DNA from: Nectonema munidae
Taxonomy: Eukaryota > Nematomorpha > Nectonematoida > Nectonematidae
Assembly: GCA_030549495.1 (NCBI GenBank)
Contig: JAUIRK010000004.1
Span: 434,001 to 498,000 of the forward strand
Direction of reading: 5' to 3'
DNA: 64,000 bases
Each line of letters starts with the position of its first letter. The first letter of the stretch is position 1. Made by a program: the position numbers and the translations under genes. This document shows, piece by piece, positions 38,201 to 47,894 of the stretch. The notes beneath the pieces are model-generated. The model worked only from the letters and a program-made list of their open reading frames with translations, searched no databases and was not told the DNA's origin.

Positions 38201-40631
38201 ACGTCCCTAATATTTTTGCCTCAAAAAGTAAAGCTGATAAATGTCAGCCGGACTTTTAATAAACAAGACACTCAATAAAAGCCATAGGATTCCTGCGATC
38301 CACAAAGGATTTATGAAAAAAATAAAAATTATGGCATTTAAGAAGATTTTTTGCTTATTAATGAAGCCCCTTTACATAGGAAAATACACACAAAGCTTGT
38401 TAAATGGACCTGAAGTATTATGCATGTTGTTAATTTTGTTCGAGATAAATTAAGTGTTATCTATATTCGATGAGTTACAGTCATATTTGTCAATTTTAGA
38501 ACATCCTGAGTAGTTGTTTTTTTTAATAAAAAACGTACTCAATTAGTAAAATAGTTATATCATTAGTTATTCCGTTAAATAAGTAACAAGCATTTAGTTG
38601 AATAATTAGTTTTTAACTATACAGCGATTTAATTAACAAGAGAGTTAATAATAAAAGGGATTATGTTTATTAAAACTTTTATTGAAAACTAAGAAACTCA
38701 TTATATTTTGCGAATTTTGTAAAAATATTTAAAAAAAAAATAAAATTTATTAAGTAATTAATTAGGTATTGTTTGTGACGTCTGCGCCTATCTTTTCGGA
38801 TATCGTGGGCCCGTCCGGAATGCTGAGTCCAGGTCTACTTGGACTTTCCATCCCTCTAAACTCCTAATGTGGCCCTCATGAATGCATAACTATACCTTGA
38901 TATATATATAATTTTACAAGAATGTATGTTTCAAATATATAAATATACAGCTCAGTGATCGATACAATCCTAACGCGAACGCTCCCAATTTGGAAAACGA
39001 TCATAATGTCTAGTGATAGCTTGATTACTAAAAAAATTAGAATCGGGTGACCAGAGATCACTACCTAATCGTAAAAAACTTTGAATTCTTCAGAGGAAGA
39101 AAAGATTTAAAAAAACCGGCACTGCGGAATGTAGCTTGTTTCTAAATAAAAGGATATGTTTATAAACGAGATACGCTACAAAGAAAAATACAAGAATTAT
39201 GAGGCATGCAATACGTTATATGTTATTAATAAATAATATTTAATTCATGTTATAAAGGTTGAGAAAAAAGTATAGACAATTTAGGGCATGCTAGGTTAGG
39301 AACAAACTACTCCTGGAACTTGACTCTATCCCATATATACATGATTTGAATAAATATGTTATCCCTAGGATATATATTTTACAATAGGAATATATAATCG
39401 GTTCTACAAGCAGACTCCTGCAGAGGCCAGATTACCGACTATGCCTAACCTAGCTCGTACCATGAATCTGTTTTGGGACCTATACCATGTGCCAATCCTA
39501 AATTTAAGTGGGCGGATCTAATACTCAGAAAAAAACAGAACGCAGTATTCTTTATTGCTCGGGGGCTATTGTATATGGGTAGTCATCTAGGATAACTTTT
39601 CTCTTTTTTTTTAGCATATACCCCCAAGAACTCTTCAGCCTGGGTTTGCGTGAGCTCCCAAGCTTACATAATTGTGAGCAATGCTTGTGTTTTTATTTTT
39701 TCAATAAACTTTTTATTCAATTTCTCTAACCTTTTCTGGAACCAAGAAAAGGAGGTCCGGTTATGGGCAATAGTGAAAGAGTTGCCATAAAGAGTTCTAA
39801 AAAGTTTATATGCAATGTCATCTATTTTATTTGTCCAAGTTGAGAGTAGGCATTCCAAAATGGAGTTACCATATGTCAATTTCGGCATTGTTAGGATTTT
39901 ATTGACCTTGCCTACCGTCGTGAAATTGACCCTAAGGTCTTTAAGACATCCATATAGCGCTAGATTTTTTTTTACCTTTCTTAATCTTTTCGTGAGCTTC
40001 ACGATGAAAACTAAATTCTGCATCCCAATTGATTCCTAGGTGGCGAACTAGAGAAATATTCCATATAGTTGGGGGGTTATTTTTGGGACAATTAGCGCCT
40101 AAGATGATGATGAATTTGCATTTAAAGTAATTCACCTTAAGGTTCCATCTAGTGAAATACCACTCTAATATGGTATTTACGTCCGTAAGGTGTTTGCAAA
40201 TACGAGGGACACCCTTAGCTACACTTTGCTCAAGCAAGGGATAAGACTGATAGGCCGTAGGTCATTGGGTTTGTCGCTATTCTAGCCAGCCTTTGGCACA
40301 CAAAAATGTAGCCCTTTTATAGCAGTCTGGGTAGAATTCATTTTTTATGAAAGATCTTCACGGTAGTTTACAGTTTCCTTTTTCAACAAAATTTATTTAT
40401 AATTCTGTCTTATAACCACATTTTCATAATTATAATTTATAAGTTTTTACGAAAAATATTAACAAGTAATCAGAGGGGAGATGTTGTAGTGACGGAGAAA
40501 ATTAGTAATTATATGAATGAATGAAAAGAAACAAAATAATGATCTTTTAAAATATTACGTATTCTTTCAAATCTTTATTCTTGACAGCCTTGAAAGAAGC
40601 ATATGCAGGGTATAATGTGCCAAATACGATT
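20154..40631 (-). CDS. REEP1-4/ReepA-like ER membrane-shaping protein, seven exons found, first exon missing
   Basis: Exons on the minus strand are 40559-40631, 36163-36242, 34339-34459, 33540-33653, 25081-25297, 22193-22416 and 20154-20228. Every intron is GT-AG, phases join without error, and the reading frame yields 300 residues and a TAA stop. The first five exons match remembered human REEP1 and fly ReepA closely: [73 protein letters not shown] and [10 protein letters not shown]-like [14 protein letters not shown]. The protein should be a TB2/DP1/HVA22-domain hairpin protein that bends ER membrane and links tubules to microtubules. Exons 6-8 encode a variable, charged, serine-rich cytosolic tail. 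The first coding exon (about 11 residues, ending two bases into a codon) was not located. Introns reach 8 kb and hold most of the transposons in 20-40 kb. Confidence 0.93.
20750..21240. other. REEP intron sequence, no gene
   Basis: Two imperfect copies of an approximately 65-bp block containing GAGGACACAGCCCTCTAAA and GATGACACAGCCCTCTAAA (about 20880-20990) form a local duplication. Open stretches here have no recognisable content. Confidence 0.4.
21770..21813. mobile_element. hAT-type element terminus
   Basis: Inverted, the sequence reads CAGTGGCGTATCCAG from 21813, then A/T-rich and a GGGGTGGGGGCACAAG stretch. This is the same class of end as the poly-C MITEs. No left partner was found. 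Confidence 0.45.
22193..22416 (-). CDS. REEP-like gene, exon 7 (cytosolic tail)
   Basis: Acceptor TTACATCTCTAG, then [40 protein letters not shown] and a donor CACAAT^GTGAGC. The phase fits the neighbouring exons. The sequence is acidic at first, then basic, and is not conserved in families I recall. A foldback MITE sits 57 bp from its acceptor. Confidence 0.8.
22473..22681. mobile_element. Foldback MITE, 209 bp
   Basis: The left arm GTACCAAGAAATGAAAACCG TCTGCTTTAAA is mirrored at the right end (GTACCAAGCAATGAAAAATC GTCTGCTTTAAA when inverted), giving inverted repeats of about 40 bp. Related arms occur at about 61889 and 63308. It lies in a REEP intron just upstream of exon 7. Confidence 0.75.
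22955..23255 (-). mobile_element. LINE 3' fragment (reverse transcriptase C-terminal region)
   Basis: The minus strand encodes [14 protein letters not shown] then [13 protein letters not shown], the familiar end of non-LTR retrotransposon ORF2 (FGHV...RGRPK). It ends in a GATGATGATGATGATGACGA tail (22945-22965), as many RTE-like elements do. Heavily 5'-truncated, as is normal for LINEs. Confidence 0.65.
23256..25080. other. REEP intron, no gene seen
   Basis: AT-rich. The AATAAATAAATAAA tract at 24366-24388 is simple sequence. No supportable exon. Confidence 0.4.
25081..25297 (-). CDS. REEP-like gene, exon 6 (cytosolic tail)
   Basis: Acceptor TTTCGTAG, then [20 protein letters not shown], matching the GQGALSERLRSFSMQDL region of REEP1 and joining the preceding K without a gap. 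A basic and serine-rich stretch ([20 protein letters not shown]) follows, with donor GTACTT. Length 217 leaves one base for the next exon. Confidence 0.85.
26550..26986 (+). pseudogene. Fossil RNase H domain of a reverse-transcribing virus-like element
   Basis: The reading frame contains, in order, [32 protein letters not shown] and, at its end, [10 protein letters not shown]. The order and spacing of D, E and D, with a closing NPAD-SR motif, fit a retroelement or hepadna-like RNase H domain. The DATP and NPAD pair recalls hepadnaviral polymerase. The [15 protein letters not shown] block also recalls Pao/BEL retrotransposons. No capsid, integrase, reverse transcriptase or long terminal repeats are seen nearby, so this is an isolated broken fragment with at least one break. 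It lies in a REEP intron on the opposite strand. Age cannot be judged without relatives. Confidence 0.6.
27820..27975 (+). mobile_element. tRNA-derived SINE
   Basis: GGATAATTGGTTGGAGC (27828 on) resembles box A, and CGTTCGAATCCCGTCTCCGC CA resembles a tRNA T-arm and acceptor. The T-stem and acceptor have mismatches, so it is not a working tRNA gene. A non-tRNA body (CATAGCTCGATGTCAGCGG) follows. Box B matches the consensus well. Confidence 0.6.
28270..30265 (+). pseudogene. Uncharacterised multi-copy gene (MHxxLEGV family), gene A of a cassette
   Basis: Consecutive plus-strand open runs read [147 protein letters not shown] and FDAHLNAF. In this order they match a large family of uncharacterised proteins repeated in fish and invertebrate genomes, as I recall it (GDTPAS-GGFKE-CR-C, MH-LEGV, W-MRFEAKH). 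The Cys and His positions suggest metal binding. Its multi-copy nature suggests that a transposon carries it. No enzymatic function is established by what I can see. Stops and frame changes between the runs show this copy is broken. Confidence 0.6.
30624..32096 (+). pseudogene. Uncharacterised SAMD3-like gene, gene B of the cassette
   Basis: Exons joined by short GT-AG introns: 30624-30890, 30941-31177, 31222-31351, 31437-31629, 31685-31900 and 31955-32096 (TAA). The product includes KFFLSLL-like and [15 protein letters not shown], then [20 protein letters not shown] (a MADF/SAMD3-like basic block), [38 protein letters not shown] and a C-terminal [19 protein letters not shown]. It resembles fish 'SAMD3-like' uncharacterised proteins, by recall. 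One stop lies early in exon 2 and one at the exon 2 end (a TGA where Trp is expected), so this copy is probably inactive though otherwise well preserved. It lies directly downstream of gene A on the same strand, and the family relation suggests one mobile cassette. Confidence 0.55.
32263..32900 (+). pseudogene. piggyBac-like transposase N-terminal fragment
   Basis: Starts [20 protein letters not shown], with an early frame change, then an acidic serine-rich run ([20 protein letters not shown]), [37 protein letters not shown] and [17 protein letters not shown]. This is the piggyBac N-terminal acidic region and the start of the first conserved domain. The catalytic domain is missing beyond about 32900. 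Closely comparable blocks (DGTEWSKI, KAKPGPTSYS, GEWNLSIKELEVLL) occur in the piggyBac at 53976-53360. Confidence 0.7.
33121..33320. repeat. Tandem repeat, about 68-bp unit, 2-3 copies
   Basis: GTCGTGTTTA recurs at 33125 and 33193, followed in each unit by TTGA(A/G)GTGTTT, then TTTTTA-AAATGTGTTTA and CGTTTAG. A third, more divergent unit begins near 33259. It lies in a REEP intron about 220 bp from exon 5. Confidence 0.75.
33540..33653 (-). CDS. REEP-like gene, exon 5
   Basis: Exactly 38 codons in phase 0: [20 protein letters not shown], then [18 protein letters not shown]. It aligns with the [20 protein letters not shown] block of human REEP1. The donor GTTTAC is not a strong one, but phase and homology both require it. 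Confidence 0.92.
34339..34459 (-). CDS. REEP-like gene, exon 4
   Basis: The first base completes the split Trp codon of the previous exon. [20 protein letters not shown] and [20 protein letters not shown] follow, ending at donor GTGAGC. These are the most conserved blocks of the REEP family. Confidence 0.95.
34460..36162. other. REEP intron, no gene seen
   Basis: AT-rich. The open stretch at 34931-35146 has no recognisable content. A fragment of the 4245-4400 SINE body (GGTAAAGGTACCGTAGGGTG) lies at 35892-35925. Confidence 0.4.
36163..36242 (-). CDS. REEP-like gene, exon 3
   Basis: Acceptor ATACTTTCAG, then [20 protein letters not shown] and DIFISF plus two bases of a Trp codon, donor GTAAGC. 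It contains the hydrophobic segment with the conserved KWMMYW motif. Confidence 0.95.
36996..37304. mobile_element. hAT-type MITE with poly-C tracts, 309 bp
   Basis: The ends are CAGAGCC and, inverted, CAGTGCC. The flanking 8-mers are identical (AGATAGAT at 36988-36995 and 37305-37312), although the right one sits in a GATA microsatellite. C runs lie inside both ends (37024-37036 and 37265-37281). No coding capacity. Confidence 0.7.
37305..39663. other. REEP intron, no intact gene; repeat-derived
   Basis: 37640-37730 may be a SINE-like piece but lacks a clear box B. 38540-38760 holds degenerate TTAGTTATTA/TTAACTA-type repeats. GC-richer DNA at 38775-38880 and 39400-39660 is probably LINE-derived and continuous with the LINE relic at 39664. 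Confidence 0.4.
39664..40340 (-). mobile_element. LINE reverse transcriptase relic, internally deleted
   Basis: The minus strand first encodes [10 protein letters not shown] and [14 protein letters not shown] (40340-40230), the conserved K-DFRPISLLP motif of non-LTR reverse transcriptases. It then jumps to [30 protein letters not shown] and [10 protein letters not shown] (thumb region), and [13 protein letters not shown]. The catalytic palm (YADD) is missing between them, so the copy has a large internal deletion plus frame changes. Confidence 0.75.
40559..40631 (-). CDS. REEP-like gene, exon 2
   Basis: Begins after TTTTTTTCTTCAG with one base completing a split codon, then [20 protein letters not shown] and LKEY, and ends TAC^GTAATA. 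This is the first hairpin of the TB2/DP1/HVA22 domain. Confidence 0.93.
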
Positions 40632-41714
40632 CTGAAGAAAAAAATAGTTTAATATGTAAGCGCTTTAATTAGCCATTATAAAGATTCAGGCGTGTATACC
40701 CAAAAATTTTAGTTGACAATAAATGTATTTTGTTAAAGGCCAAACGTGTATTGGAAGAGGACATTAGGATTTAAATTGATTAATTGAAAGATCTGCTGAT
40801 TCAAATAAAAAAGATGAAAGAATAATCTTTGACTAAACTTTAGGATAACTAATAGACATTAGTAAACTTCACTAATTAAATTGTGAACGCATAGCCACTA
40901 AATCGCATTATATGTTCAAAAAAACGGGAGCCAGACCTCTTCGGTGTTATAAAGGATCTACTGTGTACTGTGCTAGTTAAATGAAGTAAATTATCCAAAA
41001 AGACATATTTGATTATTTTAAATTTCAACTCTGATTATTATTACTATTGTATATTTCAAGATGTTTCCGAGATCCAATCGTTTTCTTCGGACAAATTTAA
41101 ATGATCTATAACAAGATTGGGAAATCAAAGATTTTAAAAGAATAGGAGTCAGATTTTTTTAATCCACTCATTCATGCTATTAATTTTGTTCAAGATGAAT
41201 TAATTAAATAGATCATTTTTTGATACTTCAATGCCATTGATTAAAAAGTATTGCTGAGGAATTATATTTGTATTGAGTGGTATTTAGATTCTGGTCTTTA
41301 AAGGGTTAGGGTAGCTTTATACCAAATTACATGATCTCATCTGCTTTCTCAAGGATGAAATGGGCTTACTTTTTAGGACTCCTTGTGTCTCACGAAAGGA
41401 AAATGGTCTGTCTTCCGTATCATGACATCGTTAGTTCAAAATGATGAAGACGATTTCTTTTATATCAAATTACTTGATCTCATCAGTTTTTTCTGCGATG
41501 AAATGGGCCAAATATATAAAATTTCATTAATATGAATTAAAAAAACTTGTTTTAACGTTCTTTGTTCTCGAATCCAGAAGGTAAGGCGTGCCTCACACAC
41601 ATAAATTTGTGAGACTTTTTATTTGGACATTGGTGTTGATCAGATGCACTTTCCGACGTCAATCCGACGACATCAAATTAAACAAGAAATTCTATTTTGC
41701 GTACATTGGGAATC
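40632..41714. other. No gene seen; presumed intron 1 of the REEP-like gene
   Basis: AT-rich. No exon encoding a REEP-like start (MxSxxISR) followed by a donor in the right phase was found. Confidence 0.4.
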
Positions 41715-41940
41715 GAAACTGATGAATGAAATGCCTGAAGTCAAGCAACCATCCCACCGACACTCAAAGAAAGCGAACGAATAGTATTCCAAATTCTCCT
41801 CATTAAAGCTCTAAAGAAGGCAGGCACGATTTGGGAAGCTTGTATCGAATTGTAGACAGTGAAGTAGGAGTGCTGGGATTCGAACTCAAGACCATCAAAA
41901 ATCAAAGCCACATTCAAGAAAGCGATATTCATACGACCAA
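41715..41940 (-). mobile_element. tRNA-derived SINE, possibly two heads
   Basis: On the minus strand GAGTTCGAATCCCAGCAC (near 41880) is a good box B, preceded by a degenerate box A (GAATGTGGCTTTGATTTTTG). A second box B-like AGTTTCGATTCCCA lies near 41715 with GGTGGGATGGTTGCTTGAC before it. It may be a dimeric SINE or two insertions. Confidence 0.45.
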
Positions 41941-42599
41941 TTACAATAAAACATGATAATCGATAAAAACAAGCCTTAAGCTAAACAAATGATACATAGG
42001 GATGCGGAGATAGAGCTAGAAGCTAAAGGAAGACAATATTAAAAGGAGTAAATGGTGAACATTTACGTGTCAATCTCTGTGAATGACATATTGTCTTTTA
42101 CTTTTTGAACAGGAAACCAAAAATAAAGCAATAAGAGAGATGTAAAAATGGTTGATATGATATTTTCTGACATAGTCAGTCATGTTGTAATATGCAATGA
42201 TGATATCAAAAGTATACCATCTTAATATAAAAAAATTGATGAAGTCAAAATATGTTTGACTTATTTACATGAAAATACCAATAGATAATAATTATTTCAA
42301 TGATAATTCTGGTAGCGTATGATAATTTTAATCTAATATGAAAGTTGTTTTAACTAGAAGGATTGTTACTTTTTCCATGGTTTAAACTTCAGAATATAAA
42401 GCTATGAATTTTTCATTAATCTTTTTTAATAAATTTTATATTCTTATCAAACACACTAAATCACGCTAGTTTAGTAAAAAAAAAAAATAAAAATTGGTCT
42501 ATAAAACTTAGGAAATATCATAGAACTTCTATTATCATTTTTGAAAAATTAAAACTTGTAAAAAAAAGCATAATTTAAAGATCAAAAATATTAAGAAAA

Positions 42600-43049
42600 T
42601 AACATTTTAACAGCTTATGTAATCTTTATATAGCTTTAAAAGATAAAGTGTGGAATCTAACGAAAATGCAAACCCCTTAAAAATAGAAATCATAATGTAG
42701 CCAGAGGAGGCTCTCGAGAGACCTTGCCTCTTTGAGAAAATTTCTAGCCCGCTTTCAGAAAAAATATTTTTATTGTTATTTGATATAAAAAAAATTCTGC
42801 CCTCTAAAAAAATTTTCGGCCTTCCTTTTGTTCTAATTCCTGCTGCGTCACTGAGCATAGCGAGATAGGATGTAAATGACAGCATGAAAATTTTATTACA
42901 TATAATCTACTTAGACTATATCGGTATTGACAACATTTTGATAATGAAGTCAACTTATTTGACAAACGCATCGAGCATGCTAAACTCATACCATAAATTT
43001 TAATATACTTTTGACACTCTTTATGACCGAAATTTATTTTATTAATCCT
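42600..43049. other. Probable non-autonomous element end, no gene
   Basis: Inverted from 42856 the sequence reads CAGTGACGCAGCAGGAATTAG, a CAGTG-type end. The left partner is uncertain. Confidence 0.3.
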
Positions 43050-43320
43050 TTAACCCTCGCACTACGGACTCTATGTATTTTTTCCGCAAAAGTATTTACA
43101 AGATTATTATCGGAAAACTTTCAATGGGAAAGTTCAATAAAAATAGTATCTAAACTTATAAAAAATGCTTCTTAAGGCACTGGAAAGAAAAAAATTTAAC
43201 ATTACCTAAAAAGCTCTGCGAATTTTCATTTTTTCTCATTTTTGTACCTTGAAAAATAAATTATTTATAGATGGCGTTAAACTTAAAATGGCAAAAAAAT
43301 TTATTATAAGAAATCAAAGT

Positions 43321-45020
43321 TTATACACAATTAGGACAAGCAGTTTTAGAATGAATCTTACAATCAAAATTCGAGCACATGGAACATTTTTTTGTTGTTT
43401 TATTTTTTTTAGAAAGACAAACAGAGCAGACACCTTTTTTAGAAGTTGTTTGTTCTTCTGTCGCAGCTTTCGAAAAACCATAAACAGACAGTAGGTACTT
43501 AACTTGGATTGGCAATTCAGATGTTGGATCTTACCTTCATACACTCTTCTGCCAAAAGAAAAGACAGCTTCTTCAAAAAAAACTTTACGTCCACTTTACT
43601 TCGAACTCGGGAACGATTGAGGATTGTTGTATCTTGCAACAACCCATGTGTTCAAAGCAACTATGTCCAAGTAGTTGCAAAAAGTAGCTAGAGTCCATCT
43701 TCTACATGGCTTCTTTGATCGATAGCTTCTGATCATTTTATTGCCATCAACTCCCGATTTGTATTTGTTGTAGCAGAGCAAACTTTGTGGTTTTGAGTGC
43801 TCGCCATATGTTGTTATGTTTTTGTATTGAGATGACAAGACGTACACGACTTTGAAGTTATTGCGAGCATGTTTTCTTGGTATGTACGCAGAAAGTGAAG
43901 CATATTCAGAATGAATAACACGACTTTCACATTCCGCGAGGCGAAGTCCTTTCAAGTGGTTAGGCTTAAAAATCGTAGGAACAAATCGTCTGTTCCCATT
44001 GACAGTGTCACAAAGGGATATATCTCTATCGTGGCACCAGACAGCCAGCTCATGACTGGTAAAAAACCTGTCAGTAAAAACGCCACAACCAGATGGAATC
44101 TTTGAGTCTTGTATAAGTCTTTTTGAAATATTCAAGGCTGAAAAATGTGAATTTCCCATACCAGGTATATAGAGTTCGGGCATCATATAAAAAAAATATT
44201 CTGCATCATTTATATGATAACATTTTAGACCGTAGTGCCCAGGTTTCTTAGGATCATATATTTTCAAACTGCACTTTCCTTTGAAGTTGATAAGTTGCTC
44301 ATCTATTGTTACATGTGAATGAGGAGTCCAGTACTTTGAGAAAACATTGCGGAAGTGATCATGTACTTTCCTGATCGGACTGAATTTGTCTCCAACATCT
44401 CTTTGTGTTTTGTCATCAAAAGTGATGAAAAGATGAATGAGTGTAAACATGTCCCTTCCCAAGCTGGCTCTTAGAAATGGAATTCCAAAATTAGAAAACA
44501 AATCACAAATGGCAACTTTCTAGTCTCCACTTTGGCCAATATAAAGTAAGCTAGCAAAGTACGAGAGGAGATGATGAATTTCAAAATTCTTATAACAATG
44601 AGCCAATCCTCGATGTTTAAGGTTTTCAGATCTGAAAAAATAGTTTCGTTATTTAAAATAAAGAATATATAAGCAAAACTTACTCGAAGTTGGTTTTTAG
44701 TTTTGCAGCTGTCATTTCATAGATATATGAAATCAAATTCACATCAAAAAAAAGTTTGAATATGAACAGAATGTCGTCAGTGTCTTTCATAGACCCTTTA
44801 GGTCCTGGGGGAATACTAATTGGGGACGACCTTCAAGAGCAGATATGGGTCTCCAACGATAAATAATTTGGTCAGGAGCTAACAAATCATCTTCAATTAC
44901 AAGAGATGATGAAGAAGAAGAATAAGATGATAGGGATGAGTAGGAGGAGGAAGTAAACGAATAAGATGTTTGTTCTTCTCCGCTTTCAGAACTACTTTCT
45001 ATGGAAAAGTCAGAGCTCAT
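43321..45020 (-). pseudogene. piggyBac transposase, full length but interrupted
   Basis: Start MSSDFSIESSSESGEEQ at 45020, then a serine-rich acidic N-terminus. A frame change lies near 44820. KGSMKDTDDILFIFKLFF and a 52-bp GT-AG intron (44632-44683) follow, then a TAG at about 44521 and a 301-codon run (44501-43599). The catalytic triad appears present: TIDEQLINFKGKC, VFTDRFFTS and SGVDGNKMIRSYRSKKPCRR. After a TAA at about 43596 the frame continues (RKVFFEEAVFSFGRRVYEG), shifts, and ends in a cysteine-rich C-terminal domain (CSVCLSKK...CSMC...CKIHSK...CPNC; 43420-43321). Domain order and length match piggyBac/PGBD proteins. About four lesions make it inactive. Confidence 0.9.
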
Positions 45021-45999
45021 GATTTTATATCAAAAGGATTTTGCAAAGATCTTCAAGCCGAAACGTTCTTTGAGTATTAGCTGGGTTTATGTAACAAAAT
45101 CAATTTGGAAAACAGTAATCAGCGAACGATAGAGTCTCAAGAAAGATGCAATGAAGAGATGAGTATATTGATCAAATCAAGTTCACAATGGCAACGCAAA
45201 AACTAGAATACTTTCAACGAGAGAAAAAATAATAAATAAATTATAAACGCATCACATGTGCTTTGATAAATCAATATCATTACTTCTACAATACCATTAT
45301 GCATGAAGCCACATGCCGCCTGGCTATTGAACGCTGAACTAAGCGTATAGATAGGAAATATAATTGACGGTCATTGAGATTATATTATATCATAAATGAG
45401 CTGATGAGTTATTGAATGAATTTTGTGGCACTGTTATGCTTTTATTTACGTTATTACTATACATCTCCTGATACATGATCACAATAATGATCTATGGCAG
45501 AGTTCAAAATATGTGGTAAGTAAAAGAAAATAAAGGAACGATTGGTTCACCATTGTTTTCATTTTATCACTACCATTACATGGTGATGAGAAGTGATGAA
45601 GCAGTTTGCACTATCAAAGTTTCAGCAGTTTGTTATTACTTTTATTTCTCTCATGAATTTTAGATCTCCTGCTAATCATTGATACAAAATGCCGGTAAAC
45701 GGAGAAGAGTTGGCAAAGGAGAAGAATTGGCAACCTATACGCACTGCTACTATGAGTAGCAAAAGGCGGCAACATCAAACATTTGTAAACTGGCGAACTT
45801 CTCTTTTGCCAATGCTTTTCCTAGAACCGAAATGCCAACATCCTTTGAGTAAATACATCACAATTGCAAAATGAAAAACACGTAGAAATGTAATATTATT
45901 GAATATCTGATATGAAAAAGTTTTATTTATTACTAACAAATTTTATCAACATCATAGATAGTGGTAGTAAGACATAGAAGCACTAGCGATGCAATCACA

Positions 46000-46140
46000 G
46001 TATGATTCTACGTACACTAAGTGTATCGAGAAATAACCTAGAGAAAAATGATGTGCCTCAACATGGATTTGAACCACGATCTCTGTATATCGCGTACAGT
46101 GTATTAGCTGTCCATCGAGAACATTTGTTTCTCTAGATTA
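46000..46140 (-). mobile_element. tRNA-derived SINE
   Basis: On the minus strand GATGGACAGCTAATACACTG resembles a D-arm and GTGGTTCAAATCC matches box B, with about 45 bases between them. It is inserted inside the piggyBac 5' region. Confidence 0.5.
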
Positions 46141-46626
46141 TTCCTATATGAAATCAACTCATGCTATCTTCACCATTTTACATACGAGATGTATAATGTA
46201 TATAAGTAGTAGATAAGTACGTTCGTGTAGGGTAGTACGATGGTGTGTGCTTATGAGTCTCAGTTGAGATTATCAAGGCATTAGTAGTAAGACATTTAGT
46301 GCTAGTGCTTATTTATCAACATCAATTTGGTTCTAAGTTGTAAAGTTTGCTTTGATCAAAAAAAGAATTGTAGATGGCGTTAATATCTGTATTACTTTTT
46401 TCTCAAGTTTCATTATCAAGTAGAAAAAATTGTTGAATTATTCTGCTCAAAGAAGCATTCCTTAGGAATGTATAAAAATGGATACTACGTTTCTCAGTAA
46501 TTTTGTTTTCTCAATAATTATAGAAGGTATTTTTTTAGCAAATTTTACTCATATATGATTGGCGGAAAAAATGTCCCTAGTCCGTATACAGAGTAAGTAC
46601 AAAATGATCCGTAGTGCGAGGGTTAA

Positions 46627-47169
46627 TAATTCAAAATAAATCCGAATAAATGGCATTTTTTTCTTTAATTTTTATAATTTTGTAAAGTTGGCAGTCATTT
46701 TTGTTGGCAGTCAGATTAATTTCCATTTTTGTCATTGAAACTCATGTCACTACCACTTTTCTTTCTTAGTAAGAAATACGAGATAAATTTTTGAAGGAGT
46801 CTGCTTATAATAGATGTTTTCTTAAAATATGAACCCATTTTAAAGATTCTCTTTGTTTACACTGCGAATGGCAATGAAGGTAATTAATTTTAACATGTTA
46901 TGATCTTTACTGCTAAACATAGAAAAAGAAGCGTTTGAAACGTCACTTTAAGAACAACAAGTTCAATTTTCCTACCATTTATAATTAAATTATAATTTAA
47001 ATATTTAAACTTAAAATTATTTTTGTTAAGTGGTATTTTTTAATTATAATGTAATACTACTAAATACAACTAACTTCAAACAGTTTAAATACAAGTATAG
47101 ATTATATATTAGAATAGATCATAAAAATGTAACGGTGTAATATAATTTTTAAAAAATATTTTTGCCTAT
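46627..47169. other. No gene seen
   Basis: AT-rich, probably the body of a non-autonomous hAT element whose right end lies at about 47245. Confidence 0.35.
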
Positions 47170-47245
47170 AGAGCTTTTCGTCCCATTGTTTGATTCGCGT
47201 GCCGCAAATAGGCGCGCGTGCCATAGTTGGCCGACTCCGGCCTAT
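47170..47245. mobile_element. hAT-type element terminus
   Basis: Inverted it reads GGAGTCGGCCAACTATGGCA CGCGCGCC, related to the left end at 11430 (GGGTCGGCAAATGACGGCAC GCGTGCC). The partner end was not identified. Confidence 0.5.
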
Positions 47246-47529
47246 ATTCTCTTCAAACTCTAAAACAAACAACAGAGATGTAGGAACGAAAATATATGAA
47301 GATGATATAACACATTTAATTTTCCTGCACTACTGACATATTTGTATTATGGTAGCTGTCCTAAAAAAAGTAAATTCATCATATGATCTCTGATAGCTTG
47401 TTACATGTTACTGCATAAAAATTCGATCTTTGCAATATTCTCATACGTCATATCACGTAAGAAGCATGTAATTGGACCGAACTGTCCCAAACTCCATACA
47501 ATGAAATTATGTCCGTTTCTTTTGGCCAA

Positions 47530-47720
47530 GCTAAGGGTATCCTGATTTCTTCATTGAGAAGACACAATTGAAGATATTGTTTTGAATTATGAACAAATAA
47601 GGTTTAATGGTGGATTAGGATCAGGGAACATTCTGATTCCAATCAGAAGCATAGAATTCCTAGAATCGTAATCAAAATCACAGAAATTCTTAGAATCGTA
47701 ATTAGAATCATAATCACTTT
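47530..47720. repeat. SINE body fragment and GAATCA-type repeat
   Basis: TTCATTGAGAAGACACAATTG matches the body of the SINE at 4245-4400. TTAGAATCGTAATCAAAATCA units follow. Confidence 0.4.
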
Positions 47721-47894
47721 TTAAAAAACCGAGACCTAAAAAATCGCAAAAATCAGATTTCCCGAGTAAGTAGTACTTTTGAACATTCTATTGAAGCGTG
47801 CTGTACTTCTAAGTAATTATAGATTAGAGAACATTCTAATGCTTTAAAAACACCTTTCTATAGATTAAAATTAAGTATGAAAAAAAGGTTGATC

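Larger units (their letters stand above)
43054..46622 (-). mobile_element. piggyBac transposon with complete ends
   Basis: Both ends read CCCTCGCACTACGGA (15 bp, perfect inverted repeats), and both are flanked by TTAA (43050-43053 and 46623-46626), the piggyBac target duplication. Subterminal motifs are shared too (ACTCTRTAT and ATTTTTTCCGC). At 3.57 kb it carries a minus-strand transposase in its left half and a long 5' region with a SINE (46000-46140). The perfect ends suggest a fairly recent insertion, but the transposase is damaged. Confidence 0.93.

Noticed and set aside
42607-42885. Minus-strand open stretch (MISIFKGFAFS) as a REEP first exon
   Set aside because: No splice donor in phase and no further REEP likeness.
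45660-45690. Minus-strand MISRRSKIH as the REEP first exon
   Set aside because: It starts like some REEP proteins but has no donor in the right phase and lies inside a piggyBac element.
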